NCBI GenBank assembly: GCA_947628315.1
Contig: CANQZJ010000002.1
Span: 1 to 64,000 of the forward strand
Source: an uncultured Oscillospiraceae bacterium
GTDB lineage: Bacteria > Bacillota > Clostridia > Oscillospirales > Oscillospiraceae
Length of the DNA stretch: 64,000 nucleotides
Reading direction: 5' to 3'
The notes under the pieces are model-generated. The model was not told the DNA's origin, searched no databases, and saw nothing but the letters and a program-made list of their open reading frames with translations. Positions within the stretch are counted from its first letter, which is position 1; each line of letters starts with the position of its first letter. Position numbers and translations under genes: made by a program. Positions 40,573 through 47,626 of this stretch are shown here, piece after piece.

Positions 40573-41798
40573 GCGCCGCAGATGAGGCCCGCGCCTACAA
40601 GGACAAGCTGTGGGCGCGGTACAAAGAGGTCAAGGAGATCATCAAGGCCACCAAAAACACCGCCGAGCGCCGGCGGCAGGAGTACCGGGCCAAGACCCTG
40701 CACACCATGTACCAGGAGGCCTGCGCCGAGCTGGCCCGGGTGGAGGGGCGGAAGTCCCAGGCCAAGCCGAGCCGTCAGATTGCCCTGGACGGGCTCTTTG
40801 ACCCCGGCGCCGTGGTGTGGTCTGACCTTCAGGGAATGACCTGGGGCCGTGCGGACGGGATGACCTGGGGCGACATCATGGCCGCCAGAGACCCCGGCGT
40901 GGCCACCGCCCGCCAGAACCGGCTGCTGACCAAGCTGCTCAACGACGGCCTGGCCGCCTGCACGGAGCGCCAGCGGGAGTACATCGCCGAGTACTACATG
41001 CAGGGAAAGAACATGTACGAGATCGCCGAGGAGCACGGCATCTATCAAAGCGCTGTTAGCCGTGTGATCAGGCGGGGCCTGGCCCGGGTGGCCCACAACG
41101 TGGTGGCCAGGCTCACCATCGCCCGGTACGTCACCGACGACGGGCTGTTCGACTATGTGGCCTTTGCCCAGGAGTCCAGCGTCCTCACGGAGCGGCAGAT
41201 CGAGGTCATCTATCTGCTGCTGACCCGGGGGGTCACCATGAGGATCGCGGGCAAGTGGCTGGGCCGATGCCAAAGCTGCCTCAGCCGCACCCGGATAAGA
41301 GCCGAGAAGCGGCTGGAGGCCGTCCGGGTGGACTTCATCCCCCGGCGCAACGTGAAGGGCGTGAAGTTCGCGGACTGGTGCCGCCTCACCGAGACGCAGC
41401 TGGCGGAGCAGCTGGGCCTGACACCCCGGTTCTTTTACCAGTACATGCACTATGGCCGGACCGTCCTCGGTTTCTCCATGCTCCACTACTACGTGCTGTG
41501 TCTGCTCCGCCAGGGGATGAGCTTCCAGGAGGCGGCGGATCAGGCGGGGCTGTCCTGGCGGACGGTGCAGGTCATGAGCCGGTGCCTGGACTCCGCCGTC
41601 ATGGACGGGCTGCCCTTCGACCTGTCCCTGCTGCCGGCGTACCATCCGCGCCAGGTGAGCCACGGGACGAAACAGGGCAACGTGGTGCTGGCCGCCCTGC
41701 GGGATCTGACCCGGGGCGAGGACACCATCATCGACCGCATCACCCCGGAGGTGCTGGCCGAGGTGGAGAAAAGGGGGCGGGCCTATGCTGGTGCATAA
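40569..41798 (+). CDS. multi-HTH sigma-like regulator in the tail module
   Basis: A 409-residue protein with a charged N-terminus, then four helix-turn-helix-like segments: CTERQREYIAEYYMQGKNMY..SAVSRVIRRG (131-170), LTERQIEVIYLLLTRGVTMR..SCLSRTRIRA (207-245), TETQLAEQLGLTPRFFYQYM (274-293) and FQEAADQAGLSWRTVQVMSR (319-338). The first two look like sigma-70 region 4. Two copies of GMTWG lie at 89-101. Position after the fibre gene suggests control of late or lysis genes, but that is inference. Not a structural family I know. Confidence 0.65.
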   Translation: MSAADEARAYKDKLWARYKEVKEIIKATKNTAERRRQEYRAKTLHTMYQEACAELARVEGRKSQAKPSRQIALDGLFDPGAVVWSDLQGMTWGRADGMTWGDIMAARDPGVATARQNRLLTKLLNDGLAACTERQREYIAEYYMQGKNMYEIAEEHGIYQSAVSRVIRRGLARVAHNVVARLTIARYVTDDGLFDYVAFAQESSVLTERQIEVIYLLLTRGVTMRIAGKWLGRCQSCLSRTRIRAEKRLEAVRVDFIPRRNVKGVKFADWCRLTETQLAEQLGLTPRFFYQYMHYGRTVLGFSMLHYYVLCLLRQGMSFQEAADQAGLSWRTVQVMSRCLDSAVMDGLPFDLSLLPAYHPRQVSHGTKQGNVVLAALRDLTRGEDTIIDRITPEVLAEVEKRGRAYAGA

Positions 41799-42153
41799 GC
41801 GCACCATGGGGGTGCTGGATCAGTATTGGACAGGGGAAAACAGGACGGAGCCGGACGGGAATGTCTATCCTGTGATGGCCGAGTACACCCTGGCCGGCAC
41901 CGGCCTCGACGCCGCGGACTGGTGGGAAGTCCCCGCCAGCAGCCCTCTGGGCCGCTCCCTGCGGATCTATTATCCGTACTGCTCGCCGGTGACCGACGAG
42001 GCTGGAGAGCTGATCGCCGTGCGGCCCTGGCCGCCCTGGCAACGGTACGGGGAGGCACCGCCGGAGGAATTGTGTCCGGATCGGACACCGCCGAAAAAAC
42101 GACGTCAGAACCGCAAGAGCGGCCTGTTTGCGGCGCTTCTGAACAAACCATAG
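41785..42153 (+). CDS. hypothetical phage protein (122 aa)
   Basis: A protein rich in W, Y and P (DAADWWEVPASSPLGRSLRI, AVRPWPPWQRYGEAPPEELC) with a basic end. AAGGGGG lies 7 nt before the ATG. The 17-bp palindrome copy 3 is inside its coding sequence (LCPDRTPP). Confidence 0.5.
   Translation: MLVHKRTMGVLDQYWTGENRTEPDGNVYPVMAEYTLAGTGLDAADWWEVPASSPLGRSLRIYYPYCSPVTDEAGELIAVRPWPPWQRYGEAPPEELCPDRTPPKKRRQNRKSGLFAALLNKP
42072..42088. promoter_or_regulatory. 17-bp palindrome family, copy 3
   Basis: GTGTCCGG-A-TCGGACAC, with 7 of 8 positions paired. It shares 23 of 24 bases with the region around copy 2 (22668-22691), although it is inside a gene and 19 kb away. Confidence 0.6.
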
Positions 42154-42171
42154 GGGAAGGGGCCGCACGAC

Positions 42172-42519
42172 ATGAAGCAAAATGCGTTTTTGGCGAAACA
42201 GGAGCGGCGCAACGCAGTCCGCCAGCAGGCGATGGGCGAGACCGTGCGCGTGTTTATGGCCGAGATGATGTGCCTTGTGCTCAATGATCCGGAGATCATG
42301 GGCCGCGGCGTATTCGGCCGGGATCGGTTGACGAAGATCAAGGCCGCTGTGGAGGAGCGGGCCGACGCGTATTGGGGCGCGATGCTCAAGTGTCCGGAGG
42401 CCGACTATAAGCAGGTCATGCTTGACCGGGAGATGCAGCGCATCTTCGGGGAGGACTGTCCGCCCTTCGGGGCGCGGTACCCGTGGATCGCGGAGACCCG
42501 GACAGGGGTGAAAAAATAA
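42172..42519 (+). CDS. hypothetical phage protein (115 aa)
   Basis: A basic, helical protein (NAFLAKQERRNAVRQQAMGE; a later KIKAAVEERADAYWGAM). Not recognised. GGGGAAGGGG lies upstream of the ATG. Confidence 0.5.
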   Translation: MKQNAFLAKQERRNAVRQQAMGETVRVFMAEMMCLVLNDPEIMGRGVFGRDRLTKIKAAVEERADAYWGAMLKCPEADYKQVMLDREMQRIFGEDCPPFGARYPWIAETRTGVKK

Positions 42520-42537
42520 AGCAGGAGGGGACGATCC

Positions 42538-42759
42538 ATGGCGAAGCATCACAGGGGCGACATCAACCCCTACGAGAAAAACAAAGCCTGCGACCCGGGC
42601 CAGTGCGCCCATTGCAGGGATCTGGGCCACGGGGATTTTCTGTGCGTGGCCGGTCGTTTTGAGGAGCCGGCGCTGGTAGTCCAGAACTGGGAGAACACCC
42701 AGGACTGGAGCCGCTGCCGGCGGCGCGGACAGCTGCGGCAGAATGCCGTGCTCAAATAA
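42538..42759 (+). CDS. small cysteine-containing phage protein (73 aa)
   Basis: Has CDPGQCAHC (residues 18-26) and a later FLCVAG and SRCRRRG, a possible zinc site. AGGAGGGGACG precedes the ATG. Function unknown. Confidence 0.55.
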   Translation: MAKHHRGDINPYEKNKACDPGQCAHCRDLGHGDFLCVAGRFEEPALVVQNWENTQDWSRCRRRGQLRQNAVLK

Positions 42760-42774
42760 CAGGAGGGATAATCA

Positions 42775-43233
42775 ATGACAGCAAAAGAGTACACCAGCAC
42801 CATCGACGGCCTGAATTGCCAGACCCTGCCGGGCAACGGCAGCGGAGAGTATCCGGTCATCTTCCAGCGGAAGGACGCCACCCTGGAGCAGATCGAGGGC
42901 GTCCACTGGGACAAGCCCACCCTGGGCGGCAAGTTCAACACGCTCCCCAAGGGCTACGGCTTCACCCTCAAAAACATCGAGTACACCTCCTGCGACAGCT
43001 CCTTCCACGTGACGGTGCAGGCCCAGGAGCAGTACTGGGGCGACGTGACCGCCCTCACCAAAGAGGTGGAGGCCAAGGAGAAGACCATCCAGGAGCAGGC
43101 CGGGGAGATCGAGAAGGCCGGCCAGGCCCTGGAGGAGAAGACCGCCGAGCTCCGGGAGGCCACCGACCTGATCCAGGGCATCGTGGACGCCGAGGTGGAG
43201 GACATCATGGCGGAGATGGGAGGTGACGAGTGA
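42775..43233 (+). CDS. phage protein with C-terminal coiled coil
   Basis: A 152-residue protein. The N-terminal 85 residues are β-rich (EYPVIFQRKDATLEQIEGVH); the remainder is a regular coiled coil (KEVEAKEKTIQEQAGEIEKA). It precedes the XkdX-like gene and may be a tail accessory protein. Confidence 0.6.
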   Translation: MTAKEYTSTIDGLNCQTLPGNGSGEYPVIFQRKDATLEQIEGVHWDKPTLGGKFNTLPKGYGFTLKNIEYTSCDSSFHVTVQAQEQYWGDVTALTKEVEAKEKTIQEQAGEIEKAGQALEEKTAELREATDLIQGIVDAEVEDIMAEMGGDE

Positions 43234-43379
43234 TGACGTACAAGATGCTGAAGTTCCTGATCGCGCAGGGCCGGACGGAGGGCCTGGCGGACAAGCTGGG
43301 CGTGCTGCTGCTGGGCGGCTCCATCACCGAGGAGCAGTACACCGAGCTGACCGGTATGCTGGCGCCGGCGGAGGAGTGA
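43233..43379 (+). CDS. XkdX-like small protein (48 aa)
   Basis: MTYKMLKFLIAQGRTEGLAD followed by KLGVLLLGGSITEEQYTELT is the typical XkdX pattern: a short protein between fibre and lysis genes in PBSX-like phages. The ATG overlaps the preceding stop. Confidence 0.75.
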   Translation: MTYKMLKFLIAQGRTEGLADKLGVLLLGGSITEEQYTELTGMLAPAEE

Positions 43380-43386
43380 GACCATC

Positions 43387-43647
43387 ATGGAGAGCATCAT
43401 CGTGGCCGTGATCACCGGCGGGCTGGCCCTCATCGGGACGCTGGCCGGGTCGTACTTCTCCAACCGCAAGAGTACGGCGCTGCTTGACTACCGGCTGAAT
43501 CTGCTGGAGGAGAAGGTGGACAAGCATAACAACCTCATCGAGCGCACCTACCACCTGGAGGAGCAGACCGCCATCCAGGAGGAGAAGCTGAAGGTGGCAA
43601 ACCACCGCATCGACGACCTGGAAAAGCAGGTCGGGAAGGGAGCATAA
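43387..43647 (+). CDS. XhlA-like lysis accessory protein
   Basis: An 86-residue protein: an N-terminal membrane helix (IIVAVITGGLALIGTLAGSY), then a coiled coil (LLEEKVDKHNNLIERTYHLE). XhlA-like proteins cooperate with the holin in PBSX. Followed directly by the holin gene. Confidence 0.75.
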   Translation: MESIIVAVITGGLALIGTLAGSYFSNRKSTALLDYRLNLLEEKVDKHNNLIERTYHLEEQTAIQEEKLKVANHRIDDLEKQVGKGA

Positions 43648-43648
43648 C

Positions 43649-43849
43649 ATGAAAGAACTGCTTTATAAGCGGCTGGCGAATCTGCTGACGGTCAAGTCGC
43701 TGGTGACGGTCATCCTGACCGTGGTGTTCGCCGTCCTCACGGTGATGGGGAAGATCGAGCAGAGCTATATGACCATCTACACGGTGATCATCTCGTTCTA
43801 CTTCGGCGTCCAGACCGTGAAGGACTCCAAGGGAGGCGGGGACGAATGA
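43649..43849 (+). CDS. phage holin
   Basis: A 66-residue protein with two hydrophobic helices (about 18-34 and 40-56; LVTVILTVVFAVLTVMG and MTIYTVIISFYFGV) and a charged tail, the class II holin pattern. Overlaps the endolysin gene by 4 bp. Confidence 0.85.
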   Translation: MKELLYKRLANLLTVKSLVTVILTVVFAVLTVMGKIEQSYMTIYTVIISFYFGVQTVKDSKGGGDE

Positions 43850-44856
43850 GCCCCGTCCCCTATGCCGTGATGTCGCCGGTAGAGCGCCTGCTGGCCGTCT
43901 GCCGCGCTGAGATCGGCTATCACGAGAAGGCCAGCAACCGGGATCTGGATAGCAAGACCGACAACTCCGGCACCGCCAACTACACCAAGTACGCCTGGTA
44001 CATGGATCTGATCGGCGACGTCTACAACGGCCGCAAAAACGGCTACGACTGGTGCGATGTCTGGGTGGACAGCATGTTCATCATGACCTTCGGCGAGGCG
44101 CTGGGCGTCAAGCTGCTGTGCCAGCCATATAAGGGCTGCGGGGCGGGCTGTAACTGGTCTGCCGGCTACTACAAGGCCAACGGCCAGTTCTACAAGACCG
44201 GCCCACAGCCGGGGGATCAGATCTTCTACGACTGGGATCTGGACGACTGTGCCGACCACACCGGCATTGTGACGGCGGTGAGGGGCGGCTACGTCTACAC
44301 CATCGAGGGGAACACCTCCGACCCGTCCAACCCCGGCGACGTGGTGGTGGCGGAGAAGTGCCGGCCGCTCAACGCCAAGTACATCTACGGCTTCGGCCGG
44401 CCCGACTGGAGCCTGGTGGAGAGCACCAAGCTGTCCGGCTGGACGGGCTACGTGACCAACACCGGCGGCGACGGGCTCAACTGCCGGACGTTCCCCGTGA
44501 GCGGGGCGGTGCTGGACACCTTCCGGGACGGCGACACCCTGACCATCATCCAGACCCTCAACGACTGGGCCCTGGTGGAGGGCCGGGGCTGGGTGTCCAT
44601 GGAGTACGTGTCCAAGACCGCGCCGGAGCCCACACCTACACCTACACCGGGAGGAGATGACGACATGAAATACTATCAGAAGCTGGCCGACGTGCCTAAG
44701 AGCTACCGGGCAGCCGTGCAGAAGGTCATGGAGCGGGGGGCGCTGAAGGGCTCCGCCGACCCGGATCCCTCCCGGCTGGACGACAACACCATCAACATCA
44801 GCGAGGACATGTGCCGGACGATGGTGATCCTGGATCGGCTGGGCCTGTTGAAATGA
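43846..44856 (+). CDS. endolysin: CHAP/NlpC-type amidase with SH3b domain
   Basis: A 336-residue cell-wall hydrolase. The catalytic domain (about 10-190) has the likely nucleophile Cys70 in GYDWCDVW and His138 in ADHTGIVTAV. An SH3b wall-binding domain follows (about 205-262; GLNCRTFPVSGAVLDTF), then a TPTPTP linker and a C-terminal helical domain (KYYQKLADVPKSYRAAVQKV) that probably also binds the envelope. GGGAGGCGGGG upstream of the ATG. Confidence 0.9.
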   Translation: MSPVPYAVMSPVERLLAVCRAEIGYHEKASNRDLDSKTDNSGTANYTKYAWYMDLIGDVYNGRKNGYDWCDVWVDSMFIMTFGEALGVKLLCQPYKGCGAGCNWSAGYYKANGQFYKTGPQPGDQIFYDWDLDDCADHTGIVTAVRGGYVYTIEGNTSDPSNPGDVVVAEKCRPLNAKYIYGFGRPDWSLVESTKLSGWTGYVTNTGGDGLNCRTFPVSGAVLDTFRDGDTLTIIQTLNDWALVEGRGWVSMEYVSKTAPEPTPTPTPGGDDDMKYYQKLADVPKSYRAAVQKVMERGALKGSADPDPSRLDDNTINISEDMCRTMVILDRLGLLK

Positions 44857-45170
44857 AGCGCGGCCAGCGTGAAGCCATGCCGGATAAACCGGAAAAGACG
44901 CCCGCCAAGGATCGGCGGAGGAACATCTTTGCCGACATCGTGGTGACGCTGTGCCTGCTGATGGGCGGGTTCATCACCGTGGGCACGATGTGGGAGTACC
45001 ACCGGCTGGACGTGCCCATGCCCGCCGACGTCATTCTGGCGCTGATGGGGCTGTGGGGCGGTGAGCTGCTGATCCTGGCCGCGCGGCAGATCCTCGGCAG
45101 TGACGCGCTGTCCTGGTCTCATCGCACGGCAGGCAGCTCCTCCGGTGATGACGACGTGCTGGGTGTCTGA
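44853..45170 (+). CDS. small membrane protein at the phage end
   Basis: A 105-residue protein with a basic N-terminus (EKTPAKDRRRN), two hydrophobic helices (about 27-46 and 60-80) and an acidic, serine-rich tail. It is the last phage gene before the right attachment site and overlaps the endolysin gene. Could be a second holin/spanin-like protein or a superinfection-exclusion protein. Confidence 0.6.
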   Translation: MKRGQREAMPDKPEKTPAKDRRRNIFADIVVTLCLLMGGFITVGTMWEYHRLDVPMPADVILALMGLWGGELLILAARQILGSDALSWSHRTAGSSSGDDDVLGV

Positions 45171-45180
45171 CGGCCGAAAG

Positions 45181-45200
45181 TGGTATCAAATTGGTGTCAA
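45181..45200. repeat. 20-bp repeat at right prophage end (candidate integrase arm site)
   Basis: Identical to 450-469. It lies 10 bp after the last phage gene and 137 bp from the tRNA attachment core. Confidence 0.6.
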
Positions 45201-45297
45201 AAAACGGGGCAAAAACAGGCCACAAACGGGCCATTTTAGCACATCTGTTCGATTTTTGCCCTTGCTCGTTTTGCCGTCAAAAGTTCAGAAAAACAGA

Positions 45298-45335
45298 AAA
45301 ACACCGCCCAATTCCTTTGAATTGGGCGGTGTTTT
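45298..45335 (-). terminator. terminator of the tRNA operon, supplied by phage DNA
   Basis: A perfect 16-bp inverted repeat (AAAACACCGCCCAATT, 45298-45313, with 45320-45335) lies 2 bp after the tRNA-Val CCA end. On the minus strand it ends in GTTTTTCTGTTTTT. It is on the prophage side of the att core, so the tRNA operon now uses a phage-derived terminator. On the plus strand it could equally end the phage lysis operon. Confidence 0.8.
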
Positions 45336-45336
45336 G

Positions 45337-45383
45337 TTGGTGGAGACTACAGAACTCGAATCTGTGACCTCTTGCGTGTGAAG
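45337..45383. repeat. attR: 47-bp repeat within intact tRNA-Val
   Basis: Identical to 354-400 and forming the 3' part of the complete tRNA gene. Confidence 0.92.
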
Positions 45384-45413
45384 CAAGCGCTCTACCGGCT
45401 GAGCTAAGCCTCC
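45338..45413 (-). tRNA. tRNA-Val (anticodon CAC)
   Basis: Seventy-six nt including encoded CCA. Acceptor GGAGGCT pairs with AGTCTCC; anticodon stem CTTGC/GCAAG with loop TTCACAC gives CAC, reading GTG. Last gene of a Met-Glu-Val operon; its 3' half is phage-derived. Confidence 0.95.
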
Positions 45414-45417
45414 GTAT

Positions 45418-45492
45418 TGGTGACCCGGACGGGAATCGAACCCGTGTTACCGCCGTGAAAGGGCGGTGTCTTAGCCGCTTGACCACCGGGCC
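45418..45492 (-). tRNA. tRNA-Glu (anticodon TTC)
   Basis: Seventy-five nt including encoded CCA. Acceptor GGCCCGG/CCGGGTC (one G-T); anticodon stem CCGCC/GGCGG with loop CTTTCAC gives TTC. Confidence 0.95.
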
Positions 45493-45562
45493 GCGGTGCC
45501 CGAAGCGGGCGGGTATTTTGGGGGGTTCCCGGAGAGGCGGCCCATTCGCCGCTTCTCCGGGA

Positions 45563-45639
45563 TGGTAGCGGCGACTGGATTCGAACCGGTGACAACTCGG
45601 GTATGAACCGAGTGCTCTAGCCAACTGAGCTACGCCGCC
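45563..45639 (-). tRNA. tRNA-Met, elongator type (anticodon CAT)
   Basis: Seventy-seven nt including encoded CCA. Anticodon stem CTCGG/CCGAG with loop TTCATAC gives CAT. Perfect acceptor pairing (no C1-A72 mismatch) and no GGG/CCC anticodon-stem signature argue for an elongator rather than an initiator. The 70-bp gap to tRNA-Glu holds a hairpin (CCCGGAGA..TCTCCGGG). Confidence 0.92.
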
Positions 45640-45669
45640 ATAGTGCCGCCCTGAACAGGGGCGAGAGTT

Positions 45670-45698
45670 AGTATATCCTGTTTCAGGGCGGTTGTCAA
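45670..45698 (-). promoter_or_regulatory. tRNA operon promoter
   Basis: On the minus strand TTGACA (45693-45698), a 17-bp spacer and TATACT (45670-45675), about 30 bp upstream of tRNA-Met: near-consensus and strong. Confidence 0.85.
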
Positions 45699-45728
45699 CA
45701 TTTTTTTGCAACAGAGCGGGAAGATTTG

Positions 45729-45757
45729 CGTCCTCCCATCCATTGGACGGGAGGACG
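45729..45757 (-). terminator. hairpin after the sulfatase gene
   Basis: CGTCCTCCC (45729-45737) pairs with GGGAGGACG (45749-45757), 9 bp after the stop codon on the minus strand. The following U tract is weak (CAAATCTT), so termination may be partial. Confidence 0.5.
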
Positions 45758-45765
45758 GCGAATGT

Positions 45766-47625
45766 CTAGTAAAGAAAATGATGCTTTCGATAATAGGACG
45801 TCCACGTCAGCTGCTGCGCCAGCTCCTCCTGCTCAGGAGTCAGATCACGGGTCAGCGTGCCGCCGGCGGTGAGGTAGAACCCGGAGGTCTGCACCACCGG
45901 CAGCGCCTCCCGGACAGCGCGGGCGGCCTGCATATAGGCGTCGCCCGTCCAGCCCAGCTGCTCAAACAGCACATCCATGAGGAAGCAAGGGGAAACGGTG
46001 GGCCCTTCGCCCACGAGGTCATGGCCGATGACGGACTTGGCCGCGTCATTCGCCCAGATCAGGTAGGGGGTAGACCAGTAGTTGTAGACGCTCTCATCCG
46101 TGGACTGGGACAGATCGACGCCCAGAGCGGCGTAGACCGAGTTGCCGTTGCCCAGCCAGGGCTTGTGGTCGCCAAACACCACCAGCACGATGGGCTCGTC
46201 GCTGGCACGGAGGGCATCCACCATCTGGGTGAGATAGTGTTGGGTGTCCATTACAGAACCCAGGTAGTTTGCCAGAATGTACCGGCTCTCCTCGTCCAGC
46301 TGGTGGTTGGCGATGTAGTCGTCCACCTCACCCCACCAGCAGCGGTCGGTGGAATAGGGGCCGTGCCCCTGATAGGAGACAGAGAAGGAGAACAGCGGCG
46401 CGTCCGCTTCCATCTGCTCGAAAATGGAGGCGGTCAATTCCCGAAAGAAGATGTCGTCCGTGGCCACTTTCCCGTCTGTGAACCGGGTGTAGTAGTTCTC
46501 CACGAAGCGGTAGCTGTCGAACCCCAGGTAGCCGTTGACGTTTTCCCGGTTGTAGAACCACCCGAAGCAGGGGTGGTCGCCGGAGACCTGGTAGCCCTGG
46601 TTCTTCAGGTACCACACATAGGAGGAGGTGTTGGAGCGGGCGTCGTATTCTCCGGAGGGATCCCCGGTGAGAAAGCCCCGCTCGGTATCGACGGTTCCCC
46701 CGGCGAAGATATTGGTGATCAGGGCGCCGGAACAGCTCTCCGCCTCCAGGGCGTGGAGCCCGGCGTAGACGTCCTGCCGGAATTCAATGTTCTCAAACGC
46801 TGAGAAGTCGGTAAAGGCCTCCAGCATGACCCCAACGATGTTGACCTTTTTGTCCTCCGGGATGTCCGCGCTCTCGTACTGCGCCAACAGCTCCCCGGCG
46901 GCCTGATCCGAATAGCCTTCCGGCGGGCGGGGGATGGCGTCCGGGATGCTGTGCAAAAAGGGATATATCACCCCCCGGGCGATATACTGCTGGGTGGAAG
47001 ACCACTGGTTGAGGTGCTCCATGGCGGCGTTTCTCCCGTACACCGCGGCGCTGGTGTAGGCGGGGATCAGCGCCGTCGCCGCGATGGCGGCGGCCAGCGC
47101 AGTGGACACCCGTCCCGGCCAGCGGGGCCTGCCCCTGGCAAACAGGGCCAGAACTGCCACCCAGAGCACGGCCAATACCAGCGCGGCCGCCAGTTTTGTG
47201 GACAGAAACAGGGAGTAGTGCTCCGCCATCTCGCCCGCCTCGCCCAACAGGGTCAGGTCAGTGGCGATGACCGGGTCGTCCCGAAAGGCCAGCTTATAGT
47301 AGTTGCCGAAGGACAGCGCCATCACCGGCAGGGCGGTGATGAGACACGCCAGCCACGCCCGCCCCAGCAGCCCATACAGCAGGGCGATGAACACCAGCGG
47401 CGGCAGGAGATTCAGCACGACCAGCATCGGGTGGGCAAAGTAGTCCCGGAAGATCTCCCAGCCGAAGTTTTTGCCGGCGGCCAGCGCCAGGGAGACCAGC
47501 CCCAGCGTCAGCCCGGCTCCGGCGATCAGCAGCGCGTTCCACAGCCAGAAGCCGATCTGCCGCCCGACGGTGTCGCCGGGCTGGGGCCGCCTCTGAAAGA
47601 GAAACAGGCCGAAAAAGCGCCTCAT
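45766..47625 (-). CDS. LtaS-like membrane sulfatase (phosphoglycerol transferase family)
   Basis: A 619-residue enzyme: about five N-terminal membrane helices (residues 24-185) and an extracellular sulfatase-fold domain. Active-site residues follow LtaS: Glu269 in MLEAFTDF, nucleophile Thr311 in GGTVDTERGF, His421 in YQGHGPYS, Asp486-His487 in FGDHKPWLG. Relatives move glycerol phosphate from phosphatidylglycerol onto lipoteichoic acid or other glycopolymers using Mn2+. It starts 1 bp after the glyS stop and is probably co-transcribed with it. Confidence 0.85.
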   Translation of the reverse strand: MRRFFGLFLFQRRPQPGDTVGRQIGFWLWNALLIAGAGLTLGLVSLALAAGKNFGWEIFRDYFAHPMLVVLNLLPPLVFIALLYGLLGRAWLACLITALPVMALSFGNYYKLAFRDDPVIATDLTLLGEAGEMAEHYSLFLSTKLAAALVLAVLWVAVLALFARGRPRWPGRVSTALAAAIAATALIPAYTSAAVYGRNAAMEHLNQWSSTQQYIARGVIYPFLHSIPDAIPRPPEGYSDQAAGELLAQYESADIPEDKKVNIVGVMLEAFTDFSAFENIEFRQDVYAGLHALEAESCSGALITNIFAGGTVDTERGFLTGDPSGEYDARSNTSSYVWYLKNQGYQVSGDHPCFGWFYNRENVNGYLGFDSYRFVENYYTRFTDGKVATDDIFFRELTASIFEQMEADAPLFSFSVSYQGHGPYSTDRCWWGEVDDYIANHQLDEESRYILANYLGSVMDTQHYLTQMVDALRASDEPIVLVVFGDHKPWLGNGNSVYAALGVDLSQSTDESVYNYWSTPYLIWANDAAKSVIGHDLVGEGPTVSPCFLMDVLFEQLGWTGDAYMQAARAVREALPVVQTSGFYLTAGGTLTRDLTPEQEELAQQLTWTSYYRKHHFLY

Positions 47626-47626
47626 T

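Larger units (their letters stand above)
354..45383. mobile_element. complete prophage integrated in tRNA-Val (predicted myovirus)
   Basis: A 47-bp direct repeat bounds the element (354-400 and 45337-45383). Inside are all modules of a temperate tailed phage: integrase next to attL, repressor and Cro-like switch, replication and partition genes, terminases, portal, protease, capsid, connector proteins, tail sheath and tube, tape measure, baseplate, fibre, holin and endolysin. A sheath gene plus Xkd-like baseplate genes predict a contractile tail. No structural gene is visibly broken; the only suspect frame is a small gene at 13629. One attachment copy plus the interior is about 44,983 bp. Confidence 0.95.

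Noticed and set aside
45563..45639. Initiator tRNA-fMet
   Set aside because: The acceptor stem is fully paired and the anticodon stem lacks the three G-C pairs of initiators, so an elongator is preferred.
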